The translations under genes were made by a program, and so were the position numbers. Below are positions 18,827 through 28,872 of a stretch of 64,000 nucleotides of DNA, in pieces. Under the pieces are notes generated by a model. It saw only the letters and a program-made list of their open reading frames with translations. It made no database searches and was not told where the DNA came from. Source of the stretch: Burkholderiales bacterium (GTDB lineage Bacteria; Pseudomonadota; Gammaproteobacteria; Burkholderiales; Burkholderiaceae); the NCBI GenBank assembly GCA_026225235.1, contig JAMFSK010000024.1, forward strand, positions 56,569 through 120,568, given 5' to 3'. Numbering within the stretch: position 1 is the stretch's first letter; the number at the start of each line of letters is the position of its first letter.

Positions 18827-20293
18827 TTACCGCGGCAGTTCCGTGCTTCCCATCAGATACGCATCGACTGCACGTGCGGCCTGACGTCCTTCACGGATCG
18901 CCCAGACCACCAGCGACTGGCCACGGCGCATATCGCCCGCCGCAAACACCTTGTCGACGTTCGTGTAGTAGGCCTTGTCGCCCTCCGTCACGGCACGTGC
19001 ATTGCCACGCGCATCCTTGTCGACGCCGAACGCCTCCAGCACCGTCGCCACCGGCGACACAAAGCCCATTGCGAGTAGCACCAGGTCAGCCTTCATCTCG
19101 AACTCGGAGTCCGGCACTTCCTGCATCTTGCCGTCCTTCCACTCGACGCGCGCCGCGATCAGTTTCTCGATCTTGCCGTTGCTGCCTTCAAGGCGCTTGG
19201 TCGCGACAGCCCAGTCGCGCGAACACCCTTCTTCATGCGAAGACGAAGTGCGCAGCTTGATCGGCCAATACGGCCAGACCATCGGCTTGTTCTCTTCCTC
19301 TGGCGGCTGCGGCAGCAGTTCAAATTGCGTGACGCTCGCCGCACCATGGCGGTTCGACGTGCCGACACAGTCCGAACCCGTATCGCCGCCACCAATCACG
19401 ATCACATGCTTGCCCGTCGCCTTGAGCTGGTCATGCACGGCGTCGCCAGCGTTGACCTTGTTCTGTTGCGGCAGGAATTCCATCGCGTAGTACGTACCGG
19501 TCATCTCGCGTCCCGGCACGGGCAGATCGCGCGGCATTTCGGCCCCGCCTGCGATCACGACCGCATCAAACTCCGCGCGGAGCTCTTTCGGCGAAATCGT
19601 TTCACGCGCGCCGTTCTGGATATGCGAAGGAAAACCGTCGCCGCCGACATAGACGCCTGTCCGGAAGGTCACGCCTTCCATCTCCATCTGCTCGACGCGG
19701 CGATCGATCAGGCCCTTCTCCATCTTGAAGTCCGGGATGCCGTAGCGAAGCAGTCCGCCGATCCGGTCGTTCTTCTCGAACACCGTCACGGCATGACCGG
19801 CGCGCGCGAGTTGCTGAGCAGTCGCCAGACCTGCGGGGCCAGAGCCGACCACCGCCACCTTTTTGCCGGTCTTGTGCTTGGCCGGTAGCGGCTCGACCCA
19901 ACCCTCGTTCCAGGCCTTATCGATGATCGCGTGCTCGATCGACTTGATGCCAACCGCATCGTCATTGATCGTCAGTGTGCACGCCGCTTCACACGGTGCG
20001 GGGCAGATGCGACCCGTGAACTCGGGAAAGTTGTTGGTCGAGTGCAGCACTTCGATCGCGCTGCGCCAGTCCTGCCGGTAGACCAAATCGTTGAAGTCGG
20101 GAATCACATTGTTGACCGGACACCCGTTGTTGCAAAACGGGATACCGCAGTCCATACAACGTGCGCCCTGGATCTTGGCGTCTTCGTCCGACAGCGCGAA
20201 GACGAATTCCTTGTAATGCTTGACGCGCGCTTGTGACGGTTCATACGTCTCGTTGCGGCGCTCAAATTCGAGAAAACCGGTTGCCTTGCCCAT
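18827..20293 (-). CDS. gltD: Glutamate synthase (NADPH) small subunit
   Basis: GltD takes electrons from NADPH via FAD and passes them through Fe-S clusters to GltB. The 488-residue protein has an N-terminal cysteine cluster ([17 protein letters not shown], with CPAPCEAAC further on), an FAD site [20 protein letters not shown] and an NADP site [15 protein letters not shown]. The ATG at 20293 ([10 protein letters not shown]) matches the family. It follows gltB with a 111 bp gap that contains a strong hairpin. Confidence 0.97.
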   Translation of the reverse strand: MGKATGFLEFERRNETYEPSQARVKHYKEFVFALSDEDAKIQGARCMDCGIPFCNNGCPVNNVIPDFNDLVYRQDWRSAIEVLHSTNNFPEFTGRICPAPCEAACTLTINDDAVGIKSIEHAIIDKAWNEGWVEPLPAKHKTGKKVAVVGSGPAGLATAQQLARAGHAVTVFEKNDRIGGLLRYGIPDFKMEKGLIDRRVEQMEMEGVTFRTGVYVGGDGFPSHIQNGARETISPKELRAEFDAVVIAGGAEMPRDLPVPGREMTGTYYAMEFLPQQNKVNAGDAVHDQLKATGKHVIVIGGGDTGSDCVGTSNRHGAASVTQFELLPQPPEEENKPMVWPYWPIKLRTSSSHEEGCSRDWAVATKRLEGSNGKIEKLIAARVEWKDGKMQEVPDSEFEMKADLVLLAMGFVSPVATVLEAFGVDKDARGNARAVTEGDKAYYTNVDKVFAAGDMRRGQSLVVWAIREGRQAARAVDAYLMGSTELPR

Positions 20294-20330
20294 GCGATTC
20301 TCTATCCGTATTGGTGAGGATCCGGCGGTC

Positions 20331-20368
20331 GCGGTGCGCGGCGAGCATCGCTGCTCGTCGCGTACCGC
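20331..20368. other. Long intercistronic hairpin between gltB and gltD
   Basis: Two 17-base arms (20331-20347 and 20352-20368) flank a 4-base loop. Fifteen pairs are Watson-Crick; the other two are G.U on the plus strand and A.C on the gltBD mRNA strand, where the loop is GCGA (a GNRA tetraloop). No T-run follows, so it is not a classical terminator. Confidence 0.7.
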
Positions 20369-20404
20369 GGCGCCCTGCCTTTTAGTCTTTGTCGTGCGTC
20401 GCGA

Positions 20405-23400
20405 TCAGGCCGCGAGCGCCTGCTTGCTAGCCTTCGCGCCGATTTCGCCGAGCGCGCGCCGGTAGTCGACCGGGAACACTTTGACGAACTGCTCGCGCGT
20501 GGTGTCCCAGTTTTCCAGCAGCGTCTTGGCGCGCATCGAACCGGTGAACTGAAAGTGCCGTTCGATCAGGTCGCGCAACTGTGCTTCGTCGGTCTGCCCG
20601 CGATGCCAGAGCGCACGGTCGAGCACACGTTCCTGCTCGACAGCGGGCAGCACCGCATCGAGCGAGACCATCGACTTGTTGCACTTGGCCGCGAAACAGC
20701 CGTCCGGATCGTAGACATAGGCCACGCCACCCGACATCCCTGCGGCGAAATTGCGACCGGTTTCGCCCAGCACGGCAACCGTCCCGCCAGTCATGTATTC
20801 GCAACCATGGTCGCCCGTGCCTTCGACAACCGCGGTCGCACCCGAGTTGCGGACCGCGAAGCGCTCGCCGGCGACACCGCGGAAGAAGGCCTCGCCCTCG
20901 ATCGCACCGTACAGCACCGTATTGCCGCAGATGATGTTGTCTTCGGCCTTGCCGCGGAAGTCGTTGGTCGGACGGATGATGATGCGGCCACCCGACAGAC
21001 CCTTGCCGACATAGTCGTTACCGTCACCCACCAGATCGAGCGTGATGCCGCGCGCCAGGAAGGCGCCGAAGCTCTGCCCCGCGGTGCCCTTGAACTGGAT
21101 GTGGATCGTGTCGTCAGGCAGGCCATCGTGCCCATAGCGGCGCGCGACTTCACCCGAGAGCATCGCACCGACCGTCCGGTTGACGTTGCGCACCGGCTGG
21201 ATAAACGACACGTGCTCGCCCTTCTCGATCGCCGCTTTCGACTTCTCGATCAGGACATGGTCGAGCGCCTTGGCCAGGCCATGGTCTTGCTTGTCGACGT
21301 GAATGCGTGACACGTCAGCGGGCACATCGGCCAGGTAGAAGATCCGTGAGAAATCGAGGCCGCGCGCCTTCCAGTGTTCGATGCCCTTCTTCGTATCGAG
21401 CAGGTCAGCTCGGCCGATCAGTTCATTGAACGTCCGCACGCCCAGTTGCGCCATGATTTCGCGCACTTCTTCGGCGATGAAGAAGAAGAAGTTGACGACG
21501 TGTTCTGGCTGCCCCTGGAACTTGCGGCGCAGCACCGGATCTTGCGTCGCGACGCCGACCGGGCAGGTGTTCAGATGGCATTTGCGCATCATGATGCAGC
21601 CGCCGACGACGAGCGGCGCGGTTGCAAAACCGAACTCATCCGCGCCAAGCAAGGCGCCGATCACGACGTCGCGGCCGGTCTTCATCTGGCCATCGGCCTG
21701 CACGCGAATGCGTCCGCGCAGGCGGTTCAGCACGAGGGTCTGCTGGGTTTCGGCAAGGCCGAGTTCCCAAGGCGTGCCGGCATGCTTCATCGACGACAGC
21801 GGCGACGCGCCCGTGCCGCCGTCATGGCCGGCGATCACGACGTGGTCGGCCTTGGCCTTCGCGACACCTGCAGCCACCGTGCCGACGCCGACTTCCGACA
21901 CCAGCTTGACCGAGATGTCTGCCCTCGAATTGACGTTCTTCAGATCGTGGATCAGTTGCGCCAGATCCTCGATCGAATAGATGTCATGGTGCGGCGGCGG
22001 CGAGATCAGCCCGACGCCCGGCACCGAGTAGCGAAGCTTGCCGATGTAGTCGGACACCTTGTGACCCGGCAGCTGACCACCCTCGCCCGGCTTCGCGCCT
22101 TGCGCCATCTTGATCTGAATCTGATCGGCCGAACTCAGGTATTCGGCGGTCACGCCGAAACGGCCCGAGGCCACCTGCTTGATCCGCGAACGCAGCGAAT
22201 CGCCGTCTTCCAGCACGGTATCGCGCACGACGGCTTCATTGCCGAGCAGGCCAACGGTCGTGTCGCCCTTCTTGATCGGAATGCCGCGCAGTTCGTTGCG
22301 ATAGCGATTCGGGTCTTCACCGCCTTCGCCGGTGTTCGACTTTCCGCCGATCCGGTTCATGGCGATCGCCAGCGTCGTATGCGCTTCCGTGCTGATCGAG
22401 CCCATCGACATGGCACCCGTCGCGAAACGCGTGACGATGCTCTTGGCCGATTCGACTTCGTCGAGCGGAATCGCCTTGGCCGGATCGACGCGGAATTCGA
22501 ACAGACCGCGCAGCGTCATATGGCGCTTGCTCTGGTCGTTGATGATGTGCGCGTATTCCTTGTACGTCTGGTACGAGTTCGCGCGCGCCGAGTGTTGAAG
22601 CTTGGCGATCGCATCGGGCGTCCACATATGGTCTTCGCCGCGAATGCGGTACGCATACTCGCCACCCGCGTCGAGCATCCCAGCTAGCACCGGGTTGTCG
22701 CCGTAGGCGTCGCGATGCAGCAGCACCGCTTCTTCGGCCACCTCGAACAGGCCAATGCCGCCGACGTTCGATGCCGTCCCCGGGAAGTACTGGTCGACGA
22801 GCAACTTCGACAGGCCGACCGCTTCAAAAATCTGCGCGCCGGTGTAGGACATATAGGTCGAGATGCCCATCTTCGACATGACCTTGTAGAGGCCCTTGCC
22901 GACTGCCTTGACGAAGTTCTTGACGGCCTTCGTCCCCGACAGGTCGCCCGACAAACCGGCAGCCATCGACTGCAGCGTTTCCATCGCAAGGTAGGGGTGC
23001 ACCGCTTCGGCGCCGTACGCCGCGAGCAGCGCGAAGTGATGCACTTCGCGCGCGGAGCCGGTTTCGATGACGAGACCCGTACTCGTGCGCAGACCTTGCG
23101 TGACGAGGTGGTTGTGGATCGCCGACGTGGCGAGCAGCGCCGGGATCGCGACGTTGTCACGGTCGGCCTTGCGATCCGACACGATCAAGATGTTGAATCC
23201 CGAACGCACCGCGTCGACCGCTTCGGCGCACAGTGAGGCAATGCGCGCTTCGACGCCTTCCTTGCCCCAGCTGACCGGGTAGCAGATGTTCAGGTCGTAC
23301 GAGCGGAATTTGCCGCCCGTGAACTGATCGATGTCGCGGATCTTGGCGATATCGTCGAAGTCGAGCACCGGCTGCGACACTTCGAGCCGCATCGGCGGGT

Positions 23401-25111
23401 TCACATGATGCGTGTCGAGCAGGTTCGGCTTCGGTCCGACAAACGACACGAGCGACATCACCATGTTTTCACGGATCGGGTCGATCGGCGGGTTCGTGAC
23501 CTGCGCGAACAGCTGCTTGAAGTAGTTGTAGAGCGTCTTGTTCTTGTTCGACATCACCGCGAGCGGCGAATCGTTGCCCATCGAGCCGACCGCTTCTTCG
23601 GCGTTTTGTGCCATCGGCGCGAGCAGGAACTTCAGGTCTTCCTGCGTGTAGCCGAAGGCCTGCTGGAGGTCGAGCAGCGACGCGGCGTCACGTACTTGCG
23701 TGTCGCCGGAGGTCGTGTCGATTTCGTCGAGCTTGATGCGCACGGCGTCGATCCAGCTCTTGTAGGGCTTCGCGTTGGCGAGGTTGTCCTTGAGCTCCTT
23801 GTCGTCGATGATGCGCCCGTGTTCCATGTCGATCAGGAACATCTTGCCCGGCTGCAGGCGCCACTTCTTGAGAATCTTCGACTCCGGAATCGGCAGCACG
23901 CCGGCTTCCGACGCCATGATCACGACGTCGTCGTCCGTGATGCAATAGCGCGCCGGGCGCAGACCGTTGCGGTCTAGCGTCGCGCCAATCTGACGGCCGT
24001 CAGTGAAGGCGATGGCCGCGGGGCCATCCCACGGTTCCATCATGGCCGCGTGGTACTCGTAGAATGCGCGACGGTTGTCGTCCATCAGCGGATGTTGTTC
24101 CCACGCTTCGGGGATCATCATCATCATCGCGTGAACGAGCGGGTAGCCCGCCATCAGCAACAGTTCGAGGCAGTTGTCGAACGACGCCGTGTCGGACTGA
24201 CCCGGGTAGATCAGCGGCCACAACTTGTGCAGGTCGTCACCGAGCACCGCGCTCGAGATCGCGCCGGTGCGCGCCGACAACCAGTTAACGTTGCCTTTGA
24301 CCGTGTTGATTTCGCCATTGTGCGCAACCAGCCGGTAAGGGTGAGCGAGTTCCCAGGCGGGGAAGGTGTTGGTCGAGAACCGCTGGTGAACCAGCGCGAG
24401 GGCCGAGACGGCGCGTTCGTCCTGGAGGTCGCGGTAATAGACGCCGACCTGATGGGCGAGCAGCAGACCCTTATAGACGACTGTGCGCGCTGACATCGAC
24501 GGCACGAAATATTCCTTGCTGTGAGCCAGTTTGAGCGCCTGAATCCGGTGGCTGGCGGTCTTGCGGATCACATACAGCTTCCGTTCGAGCGCATCGGTCA
24601 CCATGATGTCGCGGCCACGGCCGATGAAGATCTGGCGAATCACCGGCTCGCTCGCCTTGACGGTCGGCGAAATCGGCATCGCGTGGTCGACCGGCACATC
24701 GCGCCAGCCCACGACCACCTGGCCTTCAGCCTTGACCGTGCGTTCGAGCTCCTGCTCGCAGGCGAGTCGCGACGCATGTTCCTTCGGCAGAAAGATCATC
24801 CCAACGCCATATTCACCCGCGGGTGGCAGCGCAATACCCTGGCGCGCCATTTCTTCGCGATAGAACGCGTCCGGAATCTGAATCAGGATCCCCGCGCCGT
24901 CGCCCATCAACGGGTCGGCGCCCACGGCGCCCCGATGGTCGAGGTTTTCGAGAATCTTCAGTCCCTGCTCGACGATGCTGTGGCTTTTCTTACCCTTGAT
25001 ATGAGCGATAAAGCCGACGCCACAGGAATCGTGTTCATTGGCCGGGTCATAGAGACCTTGCGCGGCGGGCACGGAGGCTTCCGTACCGAGGGTCGGTTGC
25101 GGGTCTTTCAT
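20405..25111 (-). CDS. gltB: Glutamate synthase (NADPH) large subunit
   Basis: GltB makes two glutamates from glutamine and 2-oxoglutarate. The ATG at 25111 ([11 protein letters not shown]) gives 1568 residues; the open frame upstream has no family features. Cys30 in [13 protein letters not shown] is the class II amidotransferase nucleophile, exposed after loss of a 29-residue propeptide. Later blocks are the FMN/synthase region with [31 protein letters not shown] and [10 protein letters not shown], the 3Fe-4S cysteines in [19 protein letters not shown], and the C-terminal GXGXG beta-helix repeats ([17 protein letters not shown]). Confidence 0.98.
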   Translation of the reverse strand: MKDPQPTLGTEASVPAAQGLYDPANEHDSCGVGFIAHIKGKKSHSIVEQGLKILENLDHRGAVGADPLMGDGAGILIQIPDAFYREEMARQGIALPPAGEYGVGMIFLPKEHASRLACEQELERTVKAEGQVVVGWRDVPVDHAMPISPTVKASEPVIRQIFIGRGRDIMVTDALERKLYVIRKTASHRIQALKLAHSKEYFVPSMSARTVVYKGLLLAHQVGVYYRDLQDERAVSALALVHQRFSTNTFPAWELAHPYRLVAHNGEINTVKGNVNWLSARTGAISSAVLGDDLHKLWPLIYPGQSDTASFDNCLELLLMAGYPLVHAMMMMIPEAWEQHPLMDDNRRAFYEYHAAMMEPWDGPAAIAFTDGRQIGATLDRNGLRPARYCITDDDVVIMASEAGVLPIPESKILKKWRLQPGKMFLIDMEHGRIIDDKELKDNLANAKPYKSWIDAVRIKLDEIDTTSGDTQVRDAASLLDLQQAFGYTQEDLKFLLAPMAQNAEEAVGSMGNDSPLAVMSNKNKTLYNYFKQLFAQVTNPPIDPIRENMVMSLVSFVGPKPNLLDTHHVNPPMRLEVSQPVLDFDDIAKIRDIDQFTGGKFRSYDLNICYPVSWGKEGVEARIASLCAEAVDAVRSGFNILIVSDRKADRDNVAIPALLATSAIHNHLVTQGLRTSTGLVIETGSAREVHHFALLAAYGAEAVHPYLAMETLQSMAAGLSGDLSGTKAVKNFVKAVGKGLYKVMSKMGISTYMSYTGAQIFEAVGLSKLLVDQYFPGTASNVGGIGLFEVAEEAVLLHRDAYGDNPVLAGMLDAGGEYAYRIRGEDHMWTPDAIAKLQHSARANSYQTYKEYAHIINDQSKRHMTLRGLFEFRVDPAKAIPLDEVESAKSIVTRFATGAMSMGSISTEAHTTLAIAMNRIGGKSNTGEGGEDPNRYRNELRGIPIKKGDTTVGLLGNEAVVRDTVLEDGDSLRSRIKQVASGRFGVTAEYLSSADQIQIKMAQGAKPGEGGQLPGHKVSDYIGKLRYSVPGVGLISPPPHHDIYSIEDLAQLIHDLKNVNSRADISVKLVSEVGVGTVAAGVAKAKADHVVIAGHDGGTGASPLSSMKHAGTPWELGLAETQQTLVLNRLRGRIRVQADGQMKTGRDVVIGALLGADEFGFATAPLVVGGCIMMRKCHLNTCPVGVATQDPVLRRKFQGQPEHVVNFFFFIAEEVREIMAQLGVRTFNELIGRADLLDTKKGIEHWKARGLDFSRIFYLADVPADVSRIHVDKQDHGLAKALDHVLIEKSKAAIEKGEHVSFIQPVRNVNRTVGAMLSGEVARRYGHDGLPDDTIHIQFKGTAGQSFGAFLARGITLDLVGDGNDYVGKGLSGGRIIIRPTNDFRGKAEDNIICGNTVLYGAIEGEAFFRGVAGERFAVRNSGATAVVEGTGDHGCEYMTGGTVAVLGETGRNFAAGMSGGVAYVYDPDGCFAAKCNKSMVSLDAVLPAVEQERVLDRALWHRGQTDEAQLRDLIERHFQFTGSMRAKTLLENWDTTREQFVKVFPVDYRRALGEIGAKASKQALAA

Positions 25112-25277
25112 CTGGACACCCTGTTTGAAGGCTGTGGGGACAGCCGGTGGAACCGGAAAACGACGAGAGCCCGAAAGGGCTGCCGGACTGCGTCTGCTCA
25201 ATGCCACGGATAAGACACTACGACGTCTGCTTGATGCCGCGGATAGGACATCACGAGGGGAACCTGCCGGAATTCGG

Positions 25278-25306
25278 AATATACCCGACGAATCATCGAA
25301 TTACAA
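25278..25306 (-). promoter_or_regulatory. Predicted sigma-70 promoter of gltBD
   Basis: On the reverse strand TTGTAA (25301-25306), a 17 bp spacer and TATATT (25278-25283) form a good sigma-70 match. The predicted start is near 25271, leaving a leader of about 160 nt before the gltB ATG. Confidence 0.6.
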
Positions 25307-25642
25307 AATAAAAATGAGTGATCGATCCCTTAATACCTAGGTTGCACCGAAGCAGGGAGATTTATATGGGGTTCGATCAATTTCGCACAAGAAAAAGGCC
25401 CGCTTTTTCATGGCGAGCCGTTTAGGGTGCACGTTGAGCGCTTTCGCGAAGCCGACTTCCCGGCGTGACCCCGGTGACGTCGAGTAACGCAACCGCCTGT
25501 TGCAAACACGCGTTTCAGTTCGGTAGTCGTTGAATTTGCGGTACGTTGCCTTTTGAAATTCAAGTGTGGCGCCGGACTGACGTAATCACATGAGGGGGCA
25601 CGCTCGCAAGCGTGGACTCACGAGAGACAAGCGATGTTTGAA
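25307..25642. other. Intergenic region upstream of gltB
   Basis: This is an AT-richer spacer between the gltB promoter and the RAYT-like gene. I see one short palindrome, GAAAAAG-gcccg-CTTTTTC near 25388-25406, and no convincing gene. Frames that are open here have no start context or recognisable product. Confidence 0.5.
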
Positions 25643-26371
25643 TCAACCCACCTTGCGCTGGTGATCGTCGTCCGTCAGTTCGCCCCGGGACTTGCGTGGC
25701 CGTCCGCGCGGCAACGGCGAAACGCGACGGTTGGCTTGCCGCGCACACCAGTCGAGCCAGGAGTCGGATCCGATCACCCAGCCCTTGAGCGTGGCCTGTT
25801 CGAGCAGATCGACATCGCGCTCATCAAGCGGAAGCTCGGTCATTTCCTTGTAGCGACGTTGGCGCTCAAAAGGCGTGTTGCCGAGAGACCAGTATTGAGA
25901 ATGATCGGTAATGAGCGCATCGAGCACAACGCCCGTGTGATGCGCGTAGCTCGTCCATCGATAGTCTTCGGGGAGGCCAACCATTTGTGCGCGCACCGGA
26001 CGCAGTTCGACGAGACGGCTGCACAACAAAAAGTAGCGTTCGCTCTCGAGCACGGTCGCGCGGTAGCGCCCTTCCCAGAGCGTACCGCGTCGGCCATAGC
26101 GTCGATTGAAGTGAGCGACGTAACGACGACCCACCGCTTGCATCGCTTTGGGCAAGCTCGATTCTTCGCGAGGGGTTACAAGCAAATGGACGGCCGAGGG
26201 CATCAGCGAATACGCATGCACCGCGAGCTGATGGTCGCGCGCGGCGGCCTTCAGACATTCGAGGAACAACACGTAGTCTTCCGCGTCGACGAACGCGGAC
26301 TGATTGTCGAGGCCACGAAGAATCACGTGTTGCGGTTGTTCCGGTACATAAAGGCGGGCTAGGCGAGCCAT
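25643..26371 (-). CDS. RAYT/IS200-like Y1 transposase-family protein, HUH motif altered
   Basis: The 242-residue product (ATG at 26371, MARLARLYVP) has the REP-associated tyrosine transposase layout: QHVILRGLDNQSAFVDAEDY, then the metal-binding region, then FNRRYGRRGTLWEGRYRAT and YRWTSYAHH. In active enzymes the metal motif reads close to MPNHVHLL; here it is MPSAVHLLVTP, so the first His of H-x-H is Ala. The tail is basic (LPRGRPRKSRGE). There are no terminal repeats or neighbouring IS features. It looks like a fixed single-copy descendant of a transposase; DNA cleavage activity is doubtful. Confidence 0.85.
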   Translation of the reverse strand: MARLARLYVPEQPQHVILRGLDNQSAFVDAEDYVLFLECLKAAARDHQLAVHAYSLMPSAVHLLVTPREESSLPKAMQAVGRRYVAHFNRRYGRRGTLWEGRYRATVLESERYFLLCSRLVELRPVRAQMVGLPEDYRWTSYAHHTGVVLDALITDHSQYWSLGNTPFERQRRYKEMTELPLDERDVDLLEQATLKGWVIGSDSWLDWCARQANRRVSPLPRGRPRKSRGELTDDDHQRKVG

Positions 26372-26502
26372 GCTCAGGTTCCGAGTGATCGCGATTGGAG
26401 TATACCCGCGCGTGCAAAGTTCAACCGGGCAGGAAATGACCTTGGGGCGCGCGCAAGCGAGCAACCGCGCGCCTTTTAGGCTAAAGGCTCTACGGGCGAG
26501 CC

Positions 26503-26531
26503 TTCTTGGTTTCAAACGAGATGTTCATAAT
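26503..26531 (+). promoter_or_regulatory. Possible promoter of the OmpW-like gene
   Basis: TTCTTG (26503-26508), a 17 bp spacer and CATAAT (26526-26531) lie just upstream of the strong ribosome-binding site AAGGAGG before the ATG at 26559. The -35 match is weak. Confidence 0.35.
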
Positions 26532-26558
26532 CTGAACCGCTTTCATAAGGAGGGGACA

Positions 26559-27284
26559 ATGAAATTAAAATTTATCGCTGCGGGGGCGATGGCCATTGCG
26601 TGCGCAAGCGCCGCACATGCGCAATCCGCAGGTAGCTTCGTTCTCAGTACGGGATGGTTTCATCTCTCGCCGCAAGATCACAGCAGCGAAATCGATGTCG
26701 TATCGCGCGGTGGCACGCCGATCAACGAGTCGATTCCCAACACGGGTTCGTCGGTCGACAACTCCGACACGATCGGCTTCACCGGCACGTATTTCGTCAC
26801 TGACAATATCGCGGTTGAAGGCGTGTTCGGCGTGCCGCCGAAGTTCGACCTCAATGGCGATGGCATTCTCGCCCCGTACGGCAAGCTCGGCTCGGCCAAA
26901 CAATGGAGCCCGACGCTGCTGCTGAAGTACTACTTCATGCAAGCGCAGACGCGCTTCCGTCCGTACCTCGGCGTCGGTGTGAGCCGCGTGTGGTTCAGCG
27001 ATGCGCAGATCACCAGTGGCGAGTTCCTCGCCAATCCCTTGCTCGGTGGCCCGACCACCGTCGACATCAAGTCGAAATGGGCGCCGGTGTTTAACGGCGG
27101 CTTTACGTTCCAGGTCACTGACCACTGGTATGCGGGCCTCTCGATCTCGTACCTGCCGCTCAAGACAACTGCGACGTTGACGTCCAACTCGGCGACGCCC
27201 GTGGGCAATCTGACAACGGTGACCAAGACGGATATCAAGCTCAATCCGATCATCACCTATATCAACGTCGGCTATCGCTTCTGA
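26559..27284 (+). CDS. OmpW-family outer-membrane protein
   Basis: This 241-residue protein has a clear signal peptide, MKLKFIAAGAMAIACASAAH followed by AQS, and the OmpW eight-stranded barrel pattern: TGWFHLSPQDHSS near the mature start, TGTYFVTDNIAVEGVFGVPP, LLLKYYFMQAQTRFRPYLGV and a final strand ending in aromatic residues (ITYINVGYRF). OmpW-type barrels form narrow hydrophobic channels for small molecules. AAGGAGG sits 8 bp upstream of the start. It is followed by a strong terminator, so it is monocistronic. Confidence 0.9.
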   Translation: MKLKFIAAGAMAIACASAAHAQSAGSFVLSTGWFHLSPQDHSSEIDVVSRGGTPINESIPNTGSSVDNSDTIGFTGTYFVTDNIAVEGVFGVPPKFDLNGDGILAPYGKLGSAKQWSPTLLLKYYFMQAQTRFRPYLGVGVSRVWFSDAQITSGEFLANPLLGGPTTVDIKSKWAPVFNGGFTFQVTDHWYAGLSISYLPLKTTATLTSNSATPVGNLTTVTKTDIKLNPIITYINVGYRF

Positions 27285-27457
27285 GCCGCACCCGTGCCGA
27301 CAAGTTCCCGCGTCGCCTCCCCGATCGGGTGCGACGCGCAAGGCTGCCACCGCATTGAGATGAGTCCGACCTTGCTGCTGCTGCCCGGCAGCGGGCGGAA
27401 GGTAATGCTCGGTAAACCATCGCGTTCTACGCGCATCACGGCAGGACGGCGTATCAC
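27272..27457 (-). pseudogene. Probable 3' remnant of a LysR-family regulator
   Basis: A 61-codon reverse-strand reading frame contains VMRVERDGLPSITFRPLPGS, then KVGLISMRW and a helical end, closely resembling the last 50 residues of LysR substrate-binding domains (pattern: VPAS-R, GVVYRPL, VGLI-R). A stop codon interrupts the frame just upstream, and no DNA-binding domain is found. Its 3' end overlaps the ompW-like gene. I infer a decayed fragment; a chance match is possible because the stretch is short. Confidence 0.4.
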
Positions 27458-27504
27458 GCGTCAGGCAAGCCAATAACGCGATCGACACGGTCGTTGCAGG
27501 TTCG

Positions 27505-27541
27505 CGCGCTCGCTCGTGTGCTATGAGCGAGCGCGTTTTTT
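27505..27541 (+). terminator. Intrinsic terminator downstream of the OmpW-like gene
   Basis: CGCGCTCGCTC, a 9-base loop, GAGCGAGCGCG and six T form a perfect 11-pair hairpin with a T-run, 220 bp after the ompW-like stop codon. Confidence 0.88.
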
Positions 27542-27742
27542 CATCGGGCGCAAAACTTTCACCGAACTGGCATTTCTTGCCGCCTCCCAAGCGCGCTTTT
27601 CGGCTGTTGCGCCCGATTCTTCCGCGCGCGCCCCTGCATAGGGCCGGTTTATCCATCGCTTCGGGCAGGCATCCGACTTGCTCTCATGAGAACTCCATCG
27701 CGCACTTTGCGCGGTTCTTTCGTTCACCAATAGGAGAACTCC

Positions 27743-28123
27743 ATGGCCGCGTTTTTCCATACCCGGGATGCTGTAGATGATTCGCTCACCGCTACCCGCC
27801 GTCACGCGAAGCGGATCGCCCGTCGCGGCCGTCATGCGGCCAACGACATTGGCGATGAATTGCGCAGTCTGCTGGACGAACTACAGTCGAGCCTTGCGGA
27901 CGGCACACACGCCGATCTGAGCACCTTGCGCAGTCAGTTGCGTGAGCGCGTGAGCACGGCCCGCGCCAAGCTCGACTCGACGCGCGATCTCGCCCGGGAT
28001 CGCGCCAAAGCTGCGTTTGACCAGACCGATGAGTTCGTTCGTGAACGGCCGTGGCAAACCATCGCTGCGCTGGCTGGCGTGGCGTTGATTGTCGGTGCCG
28101 CGCTCGGACGTAAATTGAGCTAA
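27743..28123 (+). CDS. DUF883 (ElaB/YqjD-like) membrane-anchored protein
   Basis: This 126-residue protein is a long charged helix (many Arg/Asp/Glu/Ala from residues 10 to 95) followed by one C-terminal membrane segment, WQTIAALAGVALIVGAALGR. The VRERPWQ motif before the membrane helix is diagnostic of DUF883. E. coli relatives (YqjD, ElaB, YgaM) are stationary-phase, C-tail-anchored proteins that associate with ribosomes; the same role here is inferred. AGGAG lies upstream of the start. Its stop overlaps the stop of the convergent GDPD gene by 4 bp. Confidence 0.9.
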   Translation: MAAFFHTRDAVDDSLTATRRHAKRIARRGRHAANDIGDELRSLLDELQSSLADGTHADLSTLRSQLRERVSTARAKLDSTRDLARDRAKAAFDQTDEFVRERPWQTIAALAGVALIVGAALGRKLS

Positions 28124-28863
28124 GTGACCGTGTCGATGCGATCGGTACAGATTGCATCGACACCCCACGCGCGCAGCGTGCGGGCTCGGGACGCGTCATT
28201 GACCGTGTAGGCCAGCGTGCGCAGGCCCTCGCTGCGGATCGACTCGACCTGCTCGCGGCCGATGGGAGTGTGCTCGAAGTGGACCGATACGCAGTCAAGT
28301 CGCTTCACACGCGCCAACCAGTCGTGAGGCAGCTTGCCGAACAATAGTCCGCGAGGCAGCGCGGGCGCGCTCGTCTGTGCCGCTGCGAGGGCCTCCTCCG
28401 AGAAGGATGACAACAGCGGGGGGACTGGCGCGTCTTTCCAGAGTCGCGCGACTGCTCGCGCCACGAGCTCGCCCGTCACTTCGTCACGGCCCGCGCACGG
28501 CTTGATTTCCACATTCGCGCAGAGTCCCAGTTCGATGCAACGTCGGGCGACCGATTCAAGCGTCGGCATCCGTTCCTGTGCAAACTCGGCAGCGAACCAT
28601 GATCCCGCATCGAGCGCGGCAATCTCCGAATAAGACATCGTCACCGCCGCGCCTCGACCATTGCTCGTGCGATCCACATCGTCGTCATGAAGCAGGAAAG
28701 GCACGTTGTCGGCGGAGAGCTTCGCGTCGAACTCGACCATCCCGACGTGATGGCGCACAGCCAGAGTGAGACCCGCGAGGGTATTCTCGGGCGCGAGCGT
28801 CCCGCCGCAGCGATGCGCGACGAGTGATGGATAACGCCAGGAATCAGGACGATCAAGCGACAC
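28120..28863 (-). CDS. ugpQ: Glycerophosphodiester phosphodiesterase
   Basis: This enzyme hydrolyses glycerophosphodiesters to glycerol 3-phosphate and an alcohol. The 247-residue protein lacks a signal peptide, so it is cytosolic like UgpQ. Catalytic motifs are VAHRCGGTLAPENT (usually HRG..PENT), VEFDAKLSADNVPFLLHDD and ANVEIKPC. The C-terminus VDAICTDRIDTV matches the family. It lies 10 bp downstream of dgt on the same strand and meets the DUF883 gene tail to tail. Confidence 0.92.
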   Translation of the reverse strand: MSLDRPDSWRYPSLVAHRCGGTLAPENTLAGLTLAVRHHVGMVEFDAKLSADNVPFLLHDDDVDRTSNGRGAAVTMSYSEIAALDAGSWFAAEFAQERMPTLESVARRCIELGLCANVEIKPCAGRDEVTGELVARAVARLWKDAPVPPLLSSFSEEALAAAQTSAPALPRGLLFGKLPHDWLARVKRLDCVSVHFEHTPIGREQVESIRSEGLRTLAYTVNDASRARTLRAWGVDAICTDRIDTVT

Positions 28864-28872
28864 GGATTCGCC

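Noticed and set aside
20555..22687. Plus-strand open frames opposite gltB
   Set aside because: These are shadows of the certain gltB frame, with no domains or start context.
25112..25207. Upstream extension of gltB
   Set aside because: It precedes the normal GltB start and propeptide; the sequence is Arg/Pro-rich leader without support.
25385..25410. Terminator at the AAAAAG/CTTTTT palindrome
   Set aside because: The stem is only seven A/T-rich pairs and no gene ends nearby in a suitable orientation.
25643..26371. Active insertion sequence
   Set aside because: There are no terminal inverted or imperfect palindromic ends, no target duplication and no accompanying tnpB; only a lone RAYT-like gene with an altered motif.
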